Origin: Streptomyces sp. NBC_00654
GTDB taxonomy: Bacteria > Actinomycetota > Actinomycetes > Streptomycetales > Streptomycetaceae
Direction of reading: 5' to 3'
Assembly: GCF_026341775.1 (NCBI RefSeq)
Contig: NZ_JAPEOB010000001.1
Coordinates: 2,170,001 to 2,234,000, forward strand
DNA length: 64,000 nt
The translations under genes were made by a program, and so were the position numbers. Under the pieces are notes generated by a model that was not told where the DNA came from, searched no databases, and saw only the letters and a list, made by a program, of their open reading frames with translations. The first letter of the stretch is position 1. Each line of letters opens with the position of its first letter. Of the stretch, positions 18,601 to 25,362 are shown piece after piece.

Positions 18601-19483
18601 TCTGGCCGAACTGCCGGTCGTTCGGGTTGAGGTGCGGCTCCTTGACGCTGCCGCCGGGCAGCGCCGCGGCGATGATCGCGCGCTGGACCGAGGCGTACTC
18701 CTTGGCGGAGGAGAACGCCGCCAGGGCACGGGTCCGCTTGATCATCTCCGGGTTGCTGGTCGCCTGCGCCATGTCCTGCGAGAGGCTCAGCAGCGAGGTG
18801 ATCAGCTGGCTGTACTGGTCGATCGTGTTGAGACTCGGGGAGCCCTCCGCGTACGCCGTCTTGCGGATCGTACGGATGTCGCCGAGCAGCGAGGCGATCT
18901 GGGCGACGCTCGCGTGGATGCCTTCGAGGGCCTCGTCGCCCTGGGCGTCACCGATGGCGTTCGTGGCGTCGAAGAACGCGTCCTTGGCCCGGTCGGTCTT
19001 CTTCCGGGGTTCGGTGACCTTGTAGTCGGTGGCCTTCGACTTGTTGGACAGCGGACCGGCCGACTGGTCGCGCTCCACCTGGAGCGCCTGGGCGAGCGTC
19101 GTCGCCTGCTTGGTCATCCGGGTCAGCAGCTGCATGTGCTCCAGCTGCTGCATGTCGGTCATGGACTCGTTGATCCGGAGTCCGCCCAGCGTGGTCGCCG
19201 CGACGACGGGGAGGGCGAGGAGGGAGACCAGACGGGTGCTGATGCGCCAGTTGCGGAGCGCTACCCGCGAGCCGGTGCTGATGGGGCCGCGGGGCTTGAG
19301 AGGAGTGGCCGGCTCGGCGCCGCCGCTCGTCGTCGAACCCGAGCGCTGCGCGCGGTCGCCGCTGTCACCGGCTGCGGCCGGCCCGGGGTTCTGGGCGTGC
19401 TGGGGGGAGGAACCGCGGTCGGTCCCGCCGCGCGGCTCCTGTTCCGCCGGAGCACTGCCATCCCTCTTGAAACGTCCCTGCAC
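15629..19483 (-). CDS. cvnA: Conservon sensor histidine-kinase-like protein CvnA (second conservon)
   Basis: About 1,284 aa from GTG 19483 (protein starts VQGRFKRDG); an open frame to 19765 lacks the character of coding sequence. Domain order: short Gly/Ser-rich cytoplasmic N-terminus, membrane segment, NIT-like extracytoplasmic sensor, membrane segment (near AIVNGAVILLVLG), HAMP-like linker and HATPase (ELLENATSF, HDTGIGLSPEDL). A disordered tail of about 500 residues rich in Gln, Gly, Pro and Ala follows, ending in the conserved GLPRRVPRANLVPGT and LTNLRRGIQQGR segments. The kinase core is close to the other CvnA, but the sensor is strongly diverged, so the two conservons should read different signals. 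First gene of its operon. Confidence 0.92.
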   Translation of the reverse strand: MQGRFKRDGSAPAEQEPRGGTDRGSSPQHAQNPGPAAAGDSGDRAQRSGSTTSGGAEPATPLKPRGPISTGSRVALRNWRISTRLVSLLALPVVAATTLGGLRINESMTDMQQLEHMQLLTRMTKQATTLAQALQVERDQSAGPLSNKSKATDYKVTEPRKKTDRAKDAFFDATNAIGDAQGDEALEGIHASVAQIASLLGDIRTIRKTAYAEGSPSLNTIDQYSQLITSLLSLSQDMAQATSNPEMIKRTRALAAFSSAKEYASVQRAIIAAALPGGSVKEPHLNPNDRQFGQNALAKESRALTSFNTIYGTTGDSAAELTAPLDNGNPEINAANMYAKRVLDTTSGIEGTKVRSYLDWYDQSSTKINAMQTIEATLLSDMEAKARELREASQREAIVNGAVILLVLGVSLVGAFVVARSMIRSLRRLQDTATRVAQDRLPELVKQLSETDPQDVDTSVESVGVHSRDEIGQVAAAFDDVHREAVRLAAEQALLRGNVNAMFTNLSRRSQGLIQRQLSLISELESREADPDQLSSLFKLDHLATRMRRNGENLLVLAGEEPGRRWTRPVPLVDVLRAAASEVEQYERIELAAVPATEVAGRVVNDLVHLLAELLENATSFSSPQTKVRVTGHALPDGRVLVEIHDTGIGLSPEDLAAINERLAAPPTVDVSVSRRMGLFVVGRLSLRHGIRIQLRPSDSGGTTALVMLPVDVAHGGKQPVPKQGPGQHSGAPGGLLAGAGPGNGAGNAQRPGLGGGPSAPPAKGLGAGPGTPRGQVGAGSGPRAALPSRDTGPRQPQPQHNADQQNNGPQSPGRPNQAPQGGPQDFPRPEPQRHGGGLSSAFGGGARLGARGNQGENPGRTESGQPNLFGHGGPAPQGPNARQGQFAQQDAFGQDPFAQDPFAQQGQNGPNAPQPQQSQQSRQEQNGPGGQGGLQQPGGPGRQLPPPGGPRAELPGGNPQPQRPQATSWGVEEQGAPRRNPLDAPRGHEEPETTGQFARPTGPNAGPGRNQPFDAPLARRPSMDDRQGPGATSEFARPDFSAPQSPQAPQFPQAPLGQDPASTAQFARPDFNAPRPPEQGLPAPRQRGGDDSDFGVPRPSAAPAGEAPHRPMLPQQPQPEALPPAGPGDGRTPLYDTLETNWFHGPQQGGQQQPAAEPQAPAAPDAGGPVPPMPRREGADNGATGSWRPSPNDELVRQAERVKKPAAGGVTTSGLPRRVPRANLVPGTAQQQNHQTGPQVSRAPDDVRGRLTNLRRGIQQGRQANNGQSTGSFQLGPTHQQER

Positions 19484-20062
19484 TAGCGTCGCAACCTCTG
19501 GACCAGGCGTCCCTCCGCCAGGCGGGCGGGACGGTGTCGGCGTCGTGGGGAGCTGGACGCGCCCCATGGTGGTCGTGAGTGACCGGCGATCTCCCCCTTC
19601 CGCCGCCACTCGGCGCTGCGTTGCGCCCCTGCGCGCCGGCCTGAAACCCGCGGCGGTGCGTGGAATTCCAGCACAGTGGGGGATCTCCAACAAGGCCCAA
19701 GTTTTGTGCCACGACCCGGGTGACCCGTTGTGATTGCCGAGTAACAAGCAGTGGAGAGTGTTCATGGTTAAATCGGACTATTGCGGATGACTTGATCACG
19801 AACGAGGGGTGTCCCAGTCGACATGATCAGGAGCGGAATGGCTCATTCAGTGGTGCAATGTCCGTTTCCTGGGCCGCGATTGGGTGCCCGGAATGAGGCA
19901 ATTGTCGATAAGTTCGTGAGCAAACTCACATGATGATCGTCGTCTCTTCTGTGCTTCTGCGGGGAATCGGATGTTTAGCCTGACGCTTTACACGGATGGC
20001 GAATCCGACAACCCGGTGCCCCCCCACGGGTGGCGCCCCCACCGACAAGGTCCGGACGGCAG
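19484..20062. other. Intergenic region upstream of the second cvnA
   Basis: A 579-bp divergent control region with lower GC than its surroundings between about 19730 and 19990, consistent with promoters for cvnA (minus) and the small protein gene (plus). A 5-bp inverted repeat GTGAG/CTCAC lies at 19916-19929. No further gene was recognised. Confidence 0.5.
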
Positions 20063-20245
20063 ATGAAGACGACGATGATGTTCCGCAACATTGCCAACCC
20101 CCGGCGCACCACGCTGGCGCACCTCAAGGACGCCGAGGCGCTGCGTACGCCGGAGCGGCCGGAGCACGCCGTCGACCTGCCCACCCAGACGGCCAACCCG
20201 CGCCGCACCATCCTGATGGTCGCACCGGCCACGACCGCGGAGTAG
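20063..20245 (+). CDS. Small conserved-looking protein with two ANPRRT motifs
   Basis: A 60-aa protein from ATG 20063; ATG 20078 (starting MFRNIANP) is an alternative. I do not recognise a function. It contains the pattern ANPRRTT near the N-terminus and ANPRRTI near the C-terminus, separated by about 30 residues rich in Ala, Glu and Pro, and ends in MVAPATTAE. It has no signal peptide, no cysteines and no membrane segment. Codon use is typically streptomycete, supporting a real gene. It sits alone between the conservon control region and the FAH-gltX operon. A regulatory peptide, a RiPP-like precursor or a small adaptor are all possible; there is no modification enzyme next to it. Confidence 0.65.
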   Translation: MKTTMMFRNIANPRRTTLAHLKDAEALRTPERPEHAVDLPTQTANPRRTILMVAPATTAE

Positions 20246-20349
20246 GCGGGTCGCGACCGCGGGGAAATCGGCGCGGCTGTCCCCCTCGCCCGCGTTAGCC
20301 TGGAGCGTCAGTCTTCAGTCAGCCAGCAAGTGAGGGGCGACAGCATCCC

Positions 20350-21135
20350 GTGCGCATCGCCAGGTTCTCCATCGACGGCAATGTCGCCTTCGGCGCCGTC
20401 GAGGGTCAGGGCACCGTGGAATCCGGTGACCTCGTCCTCGACATCATCAAGGGCATTCCGTACGCCGACTTCGAGCTCTCCGGAACCAAGGTCCCGCTGA
20501 ACAAGGTCCGGCTGCTGCCCCCCGTGCTCCCCAACAAGGTCGTGGCCATCGGCCGCAACTACGCGGAGCACGCCGCCGAACTCGGCAACGAGGTCCCGGA
20601 TGTCCCGGTCGCCTTCTTCAAGCCCACCACCTCCGTGATCGGTTCGGGCGACGCGATCGAGTACCCCTCCTTCTCCGACGAGCTGCACCACGAGGCCGAG
20701 CTGGCCGTGGTCATCGGCCGTATGTGCCGCGAAGTTCCACGCGAGCGCGTCAAGGACGTCGTCTTCGGCTACACCTGCGCCAACGACGTCACCGCGCGTG
20801 ATGTCCAGCGGCGCGAGAAGCAGTGGGCCAGGGCCAAGGGCTTCGACACCTCCTGCCCGCTCGGCCCCTGGGTGGAGACCGACCTCGACCCCCACGACCT
20901 CACCATTCAGGCGACGGTCAACGGCGAGCAACGGCAACTGGGCCGTACGAGCGACATGGTCCGCTCGATCGAGGATCTCGTCGTCCACATCACGGAAGCC
21001 ATGACATTGCTCCCGGGCGATGTGATCCTCACCGGAACTCCCGCGGGGGTCGGACCCCTGCACGTCGGCGACGAGGTCGCCGTCACCATCGAAGGCATCG
21101 GCACTCTCACCAACAAGGTGATCAAGCGTGGTTAA
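20350..21135 (+). CDS. Fumarylacetoacetate hydrolase family protein
   Basis: 261-aa FAH-superfamily enzyme, cytoplasmic and metal dependent. The family includes oxaloacetate decarboxylase/acylpyruvase and 2-hydroxyhepta-diene-dioate isomerase; the exact substrate cannot be set here. Recognisable are [12 protein letters not shown], the metal-binding-type region [23 protein letters not shown], and the C-terminal [20 protein letters not shown] 20350 is used; GAGGGG lies about 13 bases upstream. The last 8 bp overlap the gltX start, so the two genes should be translated from one message. Confidence 0.9.
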   Translation: MRIARFSIDGNVAFGAVEGQGTVESGDLVLDIIKGIPYADFELSGTKVPLNKVRLLPPVLPNKVVAIGRNYAEHAAELGNEVPDVPVAFFKPTTSVIGSGDAIEYPSFSDELHHEAELAVVIGRMCREVPRERVKDVVFGYTCANDVTARDVQRREKQWARAKGFDTSCPLGPWVETDLDPHDLTIQATVNGEQRQLGRTSDMVRSIEDLVVHITEAMTLLPGDVILTGTPAGVGPLHVGDEVAVTIEGIGTLTNKVIKRG

Positions 21136-22600
21136 CGGACCTGTCCGTGTACGTTTCTGTCCCTCCCCGACCGGTAACCCCCATGTGGGCCTGGTCCGGA
21201 CAGCTCTCTTCAACTGGGCCTTCGCCCGGCACAACCAGGGCACCCTGGTCTTCCGTATCGAGGACACCGACGCGGCGCGCGACTCCGAGGAGTCGTACGA
21301 CCAGCTGCTCGACTCGATGCGCTGGCTCGGCCTCGACTGGGACGAGGGCCCCGAGACCGGCGGCCCGCACGCCCCGTACCGCCAGTCGCAGCGCATGGAC
21401 ATCTACAAGGATGTCGCGGAGAAGCTCCTCGCCGCCGGCCACGCGTACCACTGCTACTGCACGACCGAGGAGCTCGACACCCGGCGCGACGCCGCCCGCG
21501 CGGCCGGCAAGCCGTCCGGCTACGACGGCCACTGCCGCGACCTCACGGCCGGGCAGAGGGCCGCGTACGAGGCCGAGGGCCGCACCTCCATCGTCCGCTT
21601 CCGGATGCCCGACGAGGCGCTCACCTTCACCGACCTGGTCCGCGGCGACATCACCGTCCAGCCGGAGAACGTGCCGGACTACGGCATCGTCCGGGCCAAC
21701 GGTGCCCCGCTCTACACGCTGGTCAACCCGGTCGACGACGCGCTGATGGAGATCACGCACGTCCTGCGCGGCGAGGACCTGCTCTCCTCCACCCCGCGTC
21801 AGATCGCCCTGTACCGCGCGCTGATCGAGCTGGGCATCGCCAAGGACACCCCCGCCTTCGGTCATCTCCCGTACGTCATGGGCGAGGGCAACAAGAAGCT
21901 CTCCAAGCGTGACCCGCAGGCCTCGCTCAACCTCTACCGCGAGCGCGGCTTCCTCCCCGAGGGGCTGCTGAACTACCTCTCGCTGCTGGGCTGGTCGATC
22001 GCCGAGGACCGCGACATCTTCACCATCGACGAGATGGTCGCGGCCTTCGACATCAAGGACGTCAACGCCAACCCGGCCCGCTTCGACCTCAAGAAGTGCG
22101 AGCACATCAACGCCGAGCATGTGCGCAAGCTCGATGTGAAGGCCTTCACCGAGGCCTGCGGCCCCTGGCTCAAGGCCCCGTTCGCCCCCTGGGCCCCGGA
22201 GTCCTTCGACGCGGAGAAGTTCGCGGAGATCGCCCCGCACGCACAGACCCGGGTCACCGTCCTCTCGGACATCACCGACAACGTCGACTTCCTCTTCCTC
22301 GACGAGCCGGTGAACGACGAGGCGTCCTGGACCAAGGCGATGAAGGAGGGCTCCGACGCCCTCCTGGCCACGGCCCGCGCCAACCTGGCCGCCGCCGACT
22401 GGAACGCCGAGGCGCTGAAGAACGCCGTCCTCACCGCGGGCGAGGCCCACGGCCTGAAGCTCGGCAAGGCCCAGGCCCCGGTCCGGGTGGCCGTCACCGG
22501 CCGCACGGTCGGCCTGCCGCTCTTCGAGTCCATGGAGATCCTCGGCCGCGAGAAGACCCTCGCCAGGGTGGACGCGGCACTGGCGAAGCTGGCCGCGTAA
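21128..22600 (+). CDS. gltX: Glutamyl-tRNA synthetase
   Basis: Charges tRNA-Glu with glutamate. In organisms without GlnRS, as Streptomyces are understood to be, it also loads glutamate on tRNA-Gln for later amidation by GatCAB. It is a class I synthetase of 490 aa. The HIGH-type motif is HVGL (residues 19-22, after PSPTGNP) and the KMSKS-type motif is KLSKR near residue 259. A helical anticodon-binding C-terminal half follows. It starts at GTG 21128, overlapping the previous gene by 8 bp, and ends before a 21-bp-stem terminator. Its tRNA-Gln and tRNA-Glu substrates are encoded 1.2 kb downstream. Confidence 0.97.
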   Translation: MVNGPVRVRFCPSPTGNPHVGLVRTALFNWAFARHNQGTLVFRIEDTDAARDSEESYDQLLDSMRWLGLDWDEGPETGGPHAPYRQSQRMDIYKDVAEKLLAAGHAYHCYCTTEELDTRRDAARAAGKPSGYDGHCRDLTAGQRAAYEAEGRTSIVRFRMPDEALTFTDLVRGDITVQPENVPDYGIVRANGAPLYTLVNPVDDALMEITHVLRGEDLLSSTPRQIALYRALIELGIAKDTPAFGHLPYVMGEGNKKLSKRDPQASLNLYRERGFLPEGLLNYLSLLGWSIAEDRDIFTIDEMVAAFDIKDVNANPARFDLKKCEHINAEHVRKLDVKAFTEACGPWLKAPFAPWAPESFDAEKFAEIAPHAQTRVTVLSDITDNVDFLFLDEPVNDEASWTKAMKEGSDALLATARANLAAADWNAEALKNAVLTAGEAHGLKLGKAQAPVRVAVTGRTVGLPLFESMEILGREKTLARVDAALAKLAA

Positions 22601-22625
22601 CCGGCACGAGCCGTACGAAACACAA

Positions 22626-22669
22626 CGCCGATGGGTGGCCGCTCCCGAGGGAGCGGCCACCCATCGGCG
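22626..22669 (+). terminator. gltX terminator
   Basis: Perfect 21-bp stem (22626-22646 with 22649-22669), starting 25 bases after the gltX stop. It directly abuts a possible minus-strand gene remnant at 22678, so it may also act in reverse. Confidence 0.9.
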
Positions 22670-22677
22670 TTCCACCG

Positions 22678-22935
22678 TCAGACGGGACCGTCCAGCGCCG
22701 GCGCGATGACGGCGAAGGCCCGGTCGGTCAGGGCGGCCGGGTCCTCGGCGCCCTCGCTGGCGCCCTCGCTGGCGCTCCACCGCTGGAGCACGGCGTCGAG
22801 GGCCGTCGGTGCCATCCCGGCGGCCGGCCGCGGAGAGAGACCGGCCCCGGCCCCGCGCCCCGAGCGACGGGCCGCCGCCTGTGGGAGCTGTCGGAAGAGC
22901 TGACGGGCGTACGTTTCGCGCTCCCGGCACCCCGG
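22678..22935 (-). pseudogene. Possible 3' remnant of a regulator-like gene
   Basis: On the minus strand an open frame ending in TGA at 22678-22680 reads like a protein C-terminus: ERETYARQLFRQLPQAAARR, then MAPTALDAVLQRW and ALTDRAFAVIAPALDGPV. The last ~45 codons have very high third-position GC and resemble the ligand-domain end of TetR-type regulators. No helix-turn-helix, start codon or ribosome binding site is visible upstream before the HAD gene, so at most this is a truncated gene. It holds a short internal repeat (GASEGASEGA). The rest of the 408-bp gap between gltX and the HAD gene shows only the gltX terminator and the promoter of the next gene. Confidence 0.3.
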
Positions 22936-22996
22936 GTGCCCCGGCGCGACGGGCCGCGCGCCGGGTGACGGTCTGGCCCGCCGACGGCCTCCCGGC

Positions 22997-23002
22997 TAAC
23001 CT
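22997..23002 (+). promoter_or_regulatory. Putative -10 element of the HAD hydrolase gene (leaderless arrangement)
   Basis: TAACCT ends 6 bases before ATG 23009 and no Shine-Dalgarno sequence is present, the same spacing as at accB and the acylphosphatase gene. No clear -35 is seen. Confidence 0.4.
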
Positions 23003-23008
23003 CGCCCC

Positions 23009-23731
23009 ATGCCGATCCGAGCGGTCCTCTGGGACATCGACGACACGATCTTCGACTACTCGGGCGCGGACCGCACCGGTATGCGGCAGCACCTGGAGCG
23101 CGAGGGGCTGCCCGAGGGGTACGGCTCCGTCGAGGAGGCCCTCGACGGGTGGCGGGCGGTGACCGAGGTGCACTGGGCGCGGTTCGCCGCGGGGGAGGCC
23201 GACTTCCAGGAGCAGCGGCGCGACCGGATCCGTGACTTCCTCTCGCGGGACACGATGGAGGACGCCGAGGCCGACGACTGGTTCGGCAGGCACGCGGCGC
23301 ACTACGAGGCCGCCTGGGCGCTCTTCCCCGATGTGGTGCCCGTACTGGACCGGCTGGCGAACGACTACCGGCACGCGGTCCTGACGAACTCCAGCATCCA
23401 CAACCAGCACCGCAAGCTGACCGCGCTCGGGGTGCGGGACCGGTTCGAGGCCGTGGTGTGCGCCGTCGAGCTGGGGATCTCCAAGCCGCGGGCCGGCGCT
23501 TTCCACGCGGCCTGCGAGGAGCTCGGGCTCGCCCCGCGGGAGGTGGCGTACGTGGGCGATGAGCCGGACATCGACGCGAGCGGCGCGGTCGCCGCCGGGC
23601 TCGCGGGGATCTGGCTCGACCGGCGGGGGAGGGGCGGGCGGGAGGATCTTGTCCGGATCACCGGGCTCGATCAGCTTCCCGGGCTGCTGGCGGGCAATAC
23701 CCGTTTTGGAGCGCCGGACACCTTCGGGTAA
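23009..23731 (+). CDS. HAD-superfamily hydrolase
   Basis: 240-aa haloacid-dehalogenase-type phosphatase. Motif I is DIDDT with the nucleophile Asp9 and general acid Asp11. Motif II is the Thr/Ser in VLTNSS, motif III the Lys in ISKPRAG, and motif IV GDEPDID. A helical C1 cap lies between motifs I and II. It resembles YjjG-like nucleotidases and phosphoglycolate-type phosphatases; the substrate is unknown. ATG 23009 is six bases after a -10-like TAACCT, so the message may be leaderless. Its stop codon overlaps a candidate promoter for the tRNA cluster. Confidence 0.9.
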   Translation: MPIRAVLWDIDDTIFDYSGADRTGMRQHLEREGLPEGYGSVEEALDGWRAVTEVHWARFAAGEADFQEQRRDRIRDFLSRDTMEDAEADDWFGRHAAHYEAAWALFPDVVPVLDRLANDYRHAVLTNSSIHNQHRKLTALGVRDRFEAVVCAVELGISKPRAGAFHAACEELGLAPREVAYVGDEPDIDASGAVAAGLAGIWLDRRGRGGREDLVRITGLDQLPGLLAGNTRFGAPDTFG

Positions 23732-23734
23732 TGT
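23706..23734 (+). promoter_or_regulatory. Candidate promoter of the tRNA cluster
   Basis: TTGGAG (23706-23711) and TAATGT (23729-23734) are separated by exactly 17 bases, inside the 3' end of the HAD gene and about 85 bp before the first tRNA. This is the only good vegetative-type promoter seen before the cluster. The small hairpin at 23795-23811 lies between it and the tRNAs. Confidence 0.45.
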
Positions 23735-23794
23735 TCTTCCTGCGCCGCCCGAGCGGGCCGAAAGATCCGGCCGGGAAGCGCAACACAGAAATAA

Positions 23795-23817
23795 AACCCC
23801 CATCAGGGGTTGCTTTT
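23795..23817 (+). terminator. Small hairpin with T run before the tRNA cluster
   Basis: AACCCC (23795-23800) pairs with GGGGTT (23806-23811) around a 5-base loop and is followed by GCTTTT. It could end HAD gene transcripts or attenuate the tRNA precursor. Confidence 0.5.
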
Positions 23818-23820
23818 CAG

Positions 23821-23892
23821 TGGGCTATGGTGTAATTGGCAACACTACGGTTTCTGGTACCGTCATTCTAGGTTCGAGTCCTGGTAGCCCAG
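23821..23892 (+). tRNA. tRNA-Gln (anticodon CTG)
   Basis: 72-nt cloverleaf. The acceptor stem pairs TGGGCTA with TAGCCCA and the discriminator is G. The anticodon stem ACGGT/ACCGT holds loop TTCTGGT, giving anticodon CTG for CAG codons. The T arm contains GGTTCGAGTCC. CCA is not encoded. Confidence 0.96.
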
Positions 23893-23912
23893 CGCAAGTC
23901 AGTAGTAAACAC

Positions 23913-23985
23913 GCCCCCGTTGTGTAGCGGCCTAGCACGCTGCCCTCTCACGGCAGTAGCGCCGGTTCGAATCCGGTCGGGGGTA
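23913..23985 (+). tRNA. tRNA-Glu (anticodon CTC), copy 1
   Basis: 73-nt cloverleaf with acceptor GCCCCCG/CGGGGGT (G-T at the first pair). The anticodon stem CTGCC/GGCAG holds loop CTCTCAC, giving anticodon CTC for GAG. The T loop is GGTTCGAATCC. No encoded CCA. Confidence 0.96.
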
Positions 23986-24045
23986 CAGATCCTTCCCGCG
24001 AGAACATCTGGGTCGCACCCACGTTCTTGATGCAGGATCGCTAGG

Positions 24046-24118
24046 GCCCCCGTTGTGTAGCGGCCTAGCACGCTGCCCTCTCACGGCAGTAGCGCCGGTT
24101 CGAATCCGGTCGGGGGTA
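24046..24118 (+). tRNA. tRNA-Glu (anticodon CTC), copy 2
   Basis: Identical in sequence to copy 1, 60 bp downstream of it. The spacer between them (23986-24045) is unrelated to the other spacers. Confidence 0.96.
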
Positions 24119-24130
24119 CTTGTCACACCA

Positions 24131-24202
24131 TGGGCTATGGTGTAATTGGCAACACTACGGTTTCTGGTACCGTCATTCTAGGTTCGAGTCCTGGTAGCCC
24201 AG
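24131..24202 (+). tRNA. tRNA-Gln (anticodon CTG), second copy
   Basis: Identical to the tRNA at 23821-23892. It begins the second copy of a Gln-Glu duplication unit offset by 310 bp. Confidence 0.96.
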
Positions 24203-24222
24203 CGCAAGTCAGCAGTAAACAC

Positions 24223-24295
24223 GCCCCCGTTGTGTAGCGGCCTAGCACGCTGCCCTCTCACGGCAGTAGCGCCGGTTCGAATCCGGTCGGGGGTA
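24223..24295 (+). tRNA. tRNA-Glu (anticodon CTC), copy 3
   Basis: Identical to the other two tRNA-Glu genes. It is the last tRNA of the cluster, followed by a UUCG-loop terminator. Confidence 0.96.
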
Positions 24296-24313
24296 CAACA
24301 GAGCAGTATCGGC

Positions 24314-24341
24314 AAGGCCCTTCACTTCGGTGGGGGGCCTT
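24314..24341 (+). terminator. tRNA cluster terminator
   Basis: 12-bp stem (24314-24325 with 24330-24341, two G-T pairs) capped by a TTCG tetraloop, 18 bases after the last tRNA. The remaining bases to 24471 show nothing further. Confidence 0.8.
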
Positions 24342-24471
24342 CCGCGTTCCCGGCCGGCGAGCGTGGGGAGGGGAGTGGTGAAGCAGCGGGAGGTGAAAGG
24401 GGCCGCCACGGCGCTGGGGCGGCCTTCGGGGAGTTCGGGGGAGAGGCGGAGCTTCTTGTGGCCGGTGCGGC

Positions 24472-25188
24472 TCAGCCCGTGCGGCGCAGGGCCTCACTGA
24501 GCCGGGCCGCCGAGTCGATGACCGCCTGGGCGTGCATCCGGCCCGGGTGGCGGGTCAGCCGCTCGATCGGGCCGGAGACCGAGACCGCGGCCACCACCCG
24601 GTTCGAGGGGCCGCGCACCGGTGCCGAGACCGAGGCGACGCCCGGCTCCCGCTCGCCGATCGACTGCGCCCAGCCCCTGCGCCGTACGCCGGAGAGGGCC
24701 GTCGCCGTGAACCTGGCGCCCTGGAGGCCGCGGTGCAGGCGCTCCGGTTCCTCCCAGGCCATCAGGATCTGGGCGGACGATCCCGCCTTCATGGTGAGTG
24801 TGGAGCCGACCGGAACCGTGTCCCGGAGTCCGGACAGCCGCTCCGCCGCGGCGACACAGATCCGCATGTCGCCCTGCCGGCGATAGAGCTGAGCGCTCTC
24901 GCCGGTGATGTCGCGAAGGTGGGTGAGCACCGGTCCCGCCGTGGCCAGCAGCCGGTCCTCGCCGGCCGCCGCCGCGAGCTCCGAGAGCCGGGGGCCGAGA
25001 ATGAACCGGCCCTGCATGTCCCTCGCCACCATCCGGTGGTGTTCCAGTGCCACGGCCAGCCGATGTGCCGTGGGCCGTGCGAGCCCGGTCGCCGCGACCA
25101 GCCCGGCGAGGGTGGCCGGACCGGACTCCAGAGCGCTCAATACCAGAGCCGCCTTGTCGAGAACGCCGACGCCGCTAGAGTTGTCCAT
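24472..25188 (-). CDS. ndgR: IclR-family regulator NdgR
   Basis: 238-aa IclR-family transcription factor. In Streptomyces NdgR controls leucine and other amino acid synthesis genes, growth on particular nitrogen sources and antibiotic production. ATG 25188 gives the standard N-terminus [17 protein letters not shown]; the frame is open to 25284. The winged helix-turn-helix covers residues ~5-65 ([20 protein letters not shown]) and the IclR effector domain the rest, with [14 protein letters not shown] and SVSAPVRG. It is divergent from leuC across a 174-bp region with paired inverted repeats, the classic arrangement for NdgR control of leuCD. Confidence 0.95.
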   Translation of the reverse strand: MDNSSGVGVLDKAALVLSALESGPATLAGLVAATGLARPTAHRLAVALEHHRMVARDMQGRFILGPRLSELAAAAGEDRLLATAGPVLTHLRDITGESAQLYRRQGDMRICVAAAERLSGLRDTVPVGSTLTMKAGSSAQILMAWEEPERLHRGLQGARFTATALSGVRRRGWAQSIGEREPGVASVSAPVRGPSNRVVAAVSVSGPIERLTRHPGRMHAQAVIDSAARLSEALRRTG

Positions 25189-25218
25189 ACGACGATACTC
25201 GCGTCTCACTCTGTGAAA

Positions 25219-25247
25219 CGCAAGTTCAATTTCCGGCGGAAGTTGCG
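25219..25247. promoter_or_regulatory. Inverted repeats in the ndgR-leuC control region (candidate NdgR operator)
   Basis: CGCAAGTTC (25219-25227) and GAAGTTGCG (25239-25247) form an inverted repeat with one mismatch and an 11-bp spacer. Nested inside is AATTTCC-GGC-GGAAGTT (25228-25244, 6 of 7 positions symmetric). Position and symmetry suit an IclR-type dimer site. Confidence 0.55.
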
Positions 25248-25362
25248 AACCTGTACGGGCGGCCGCACAACGGCCCGTTGCCACCGCCCCGCTCGGGGGT
25301 CCGGACGGCGGCGCACCGAATCTCTAGTTGGGCCGGCGAAGACGCCGGCCGGAGGGAAAGCG

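Larger units (their letters stand above)
23821..24295 (+). repeat. 165-bp direct repeat of a tRNA-Gln/tRNA-Glu pair
   Basis: Bases 23821-23985 and 24131-24295 match, spacer included, apart from one base (T23903 against C24213). This indicates a fairly recent segmental duplication within the tRNA cluster. Confidence 0.9.

Noticed and set aside
16049..19486. 1,145-aa plus-strand frame opposite the second cvnA
   Set aside because: Same artefact of GC-rich codon bias; low-complexity product without homology features.
19484..19765. N-terminal extension of the second CvnA to an upstream start at 19765
   Set aside because: The extra 94 residues lack coding-type third-position GC and precede a better GTG start with AGAGG.
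22631..22903. 90-aa plus-strand frame between gltX and the HAD gene
   Set aside because: Starts inside the gltX terminator stem, no ribosome binding site, no recognisable domain.
21122..23803. 893-aa minus-strand frame across gltX
   Set aside because: Spans a perfect terminator and two real genes; no protein features.
23821..24295. CRISPR-like or mobile-element repeat
   Set aside because: The repeats are complete tRNA genes with intact cloverleafs; no spacers, cas genes or integrase nearby.
25189..25362. Leucine leader-peptide attenuator or T-box before leuC
   Set aside because: No ORF with consecutive Leu codons and no T-box stem were found; only operator-type palindromes.
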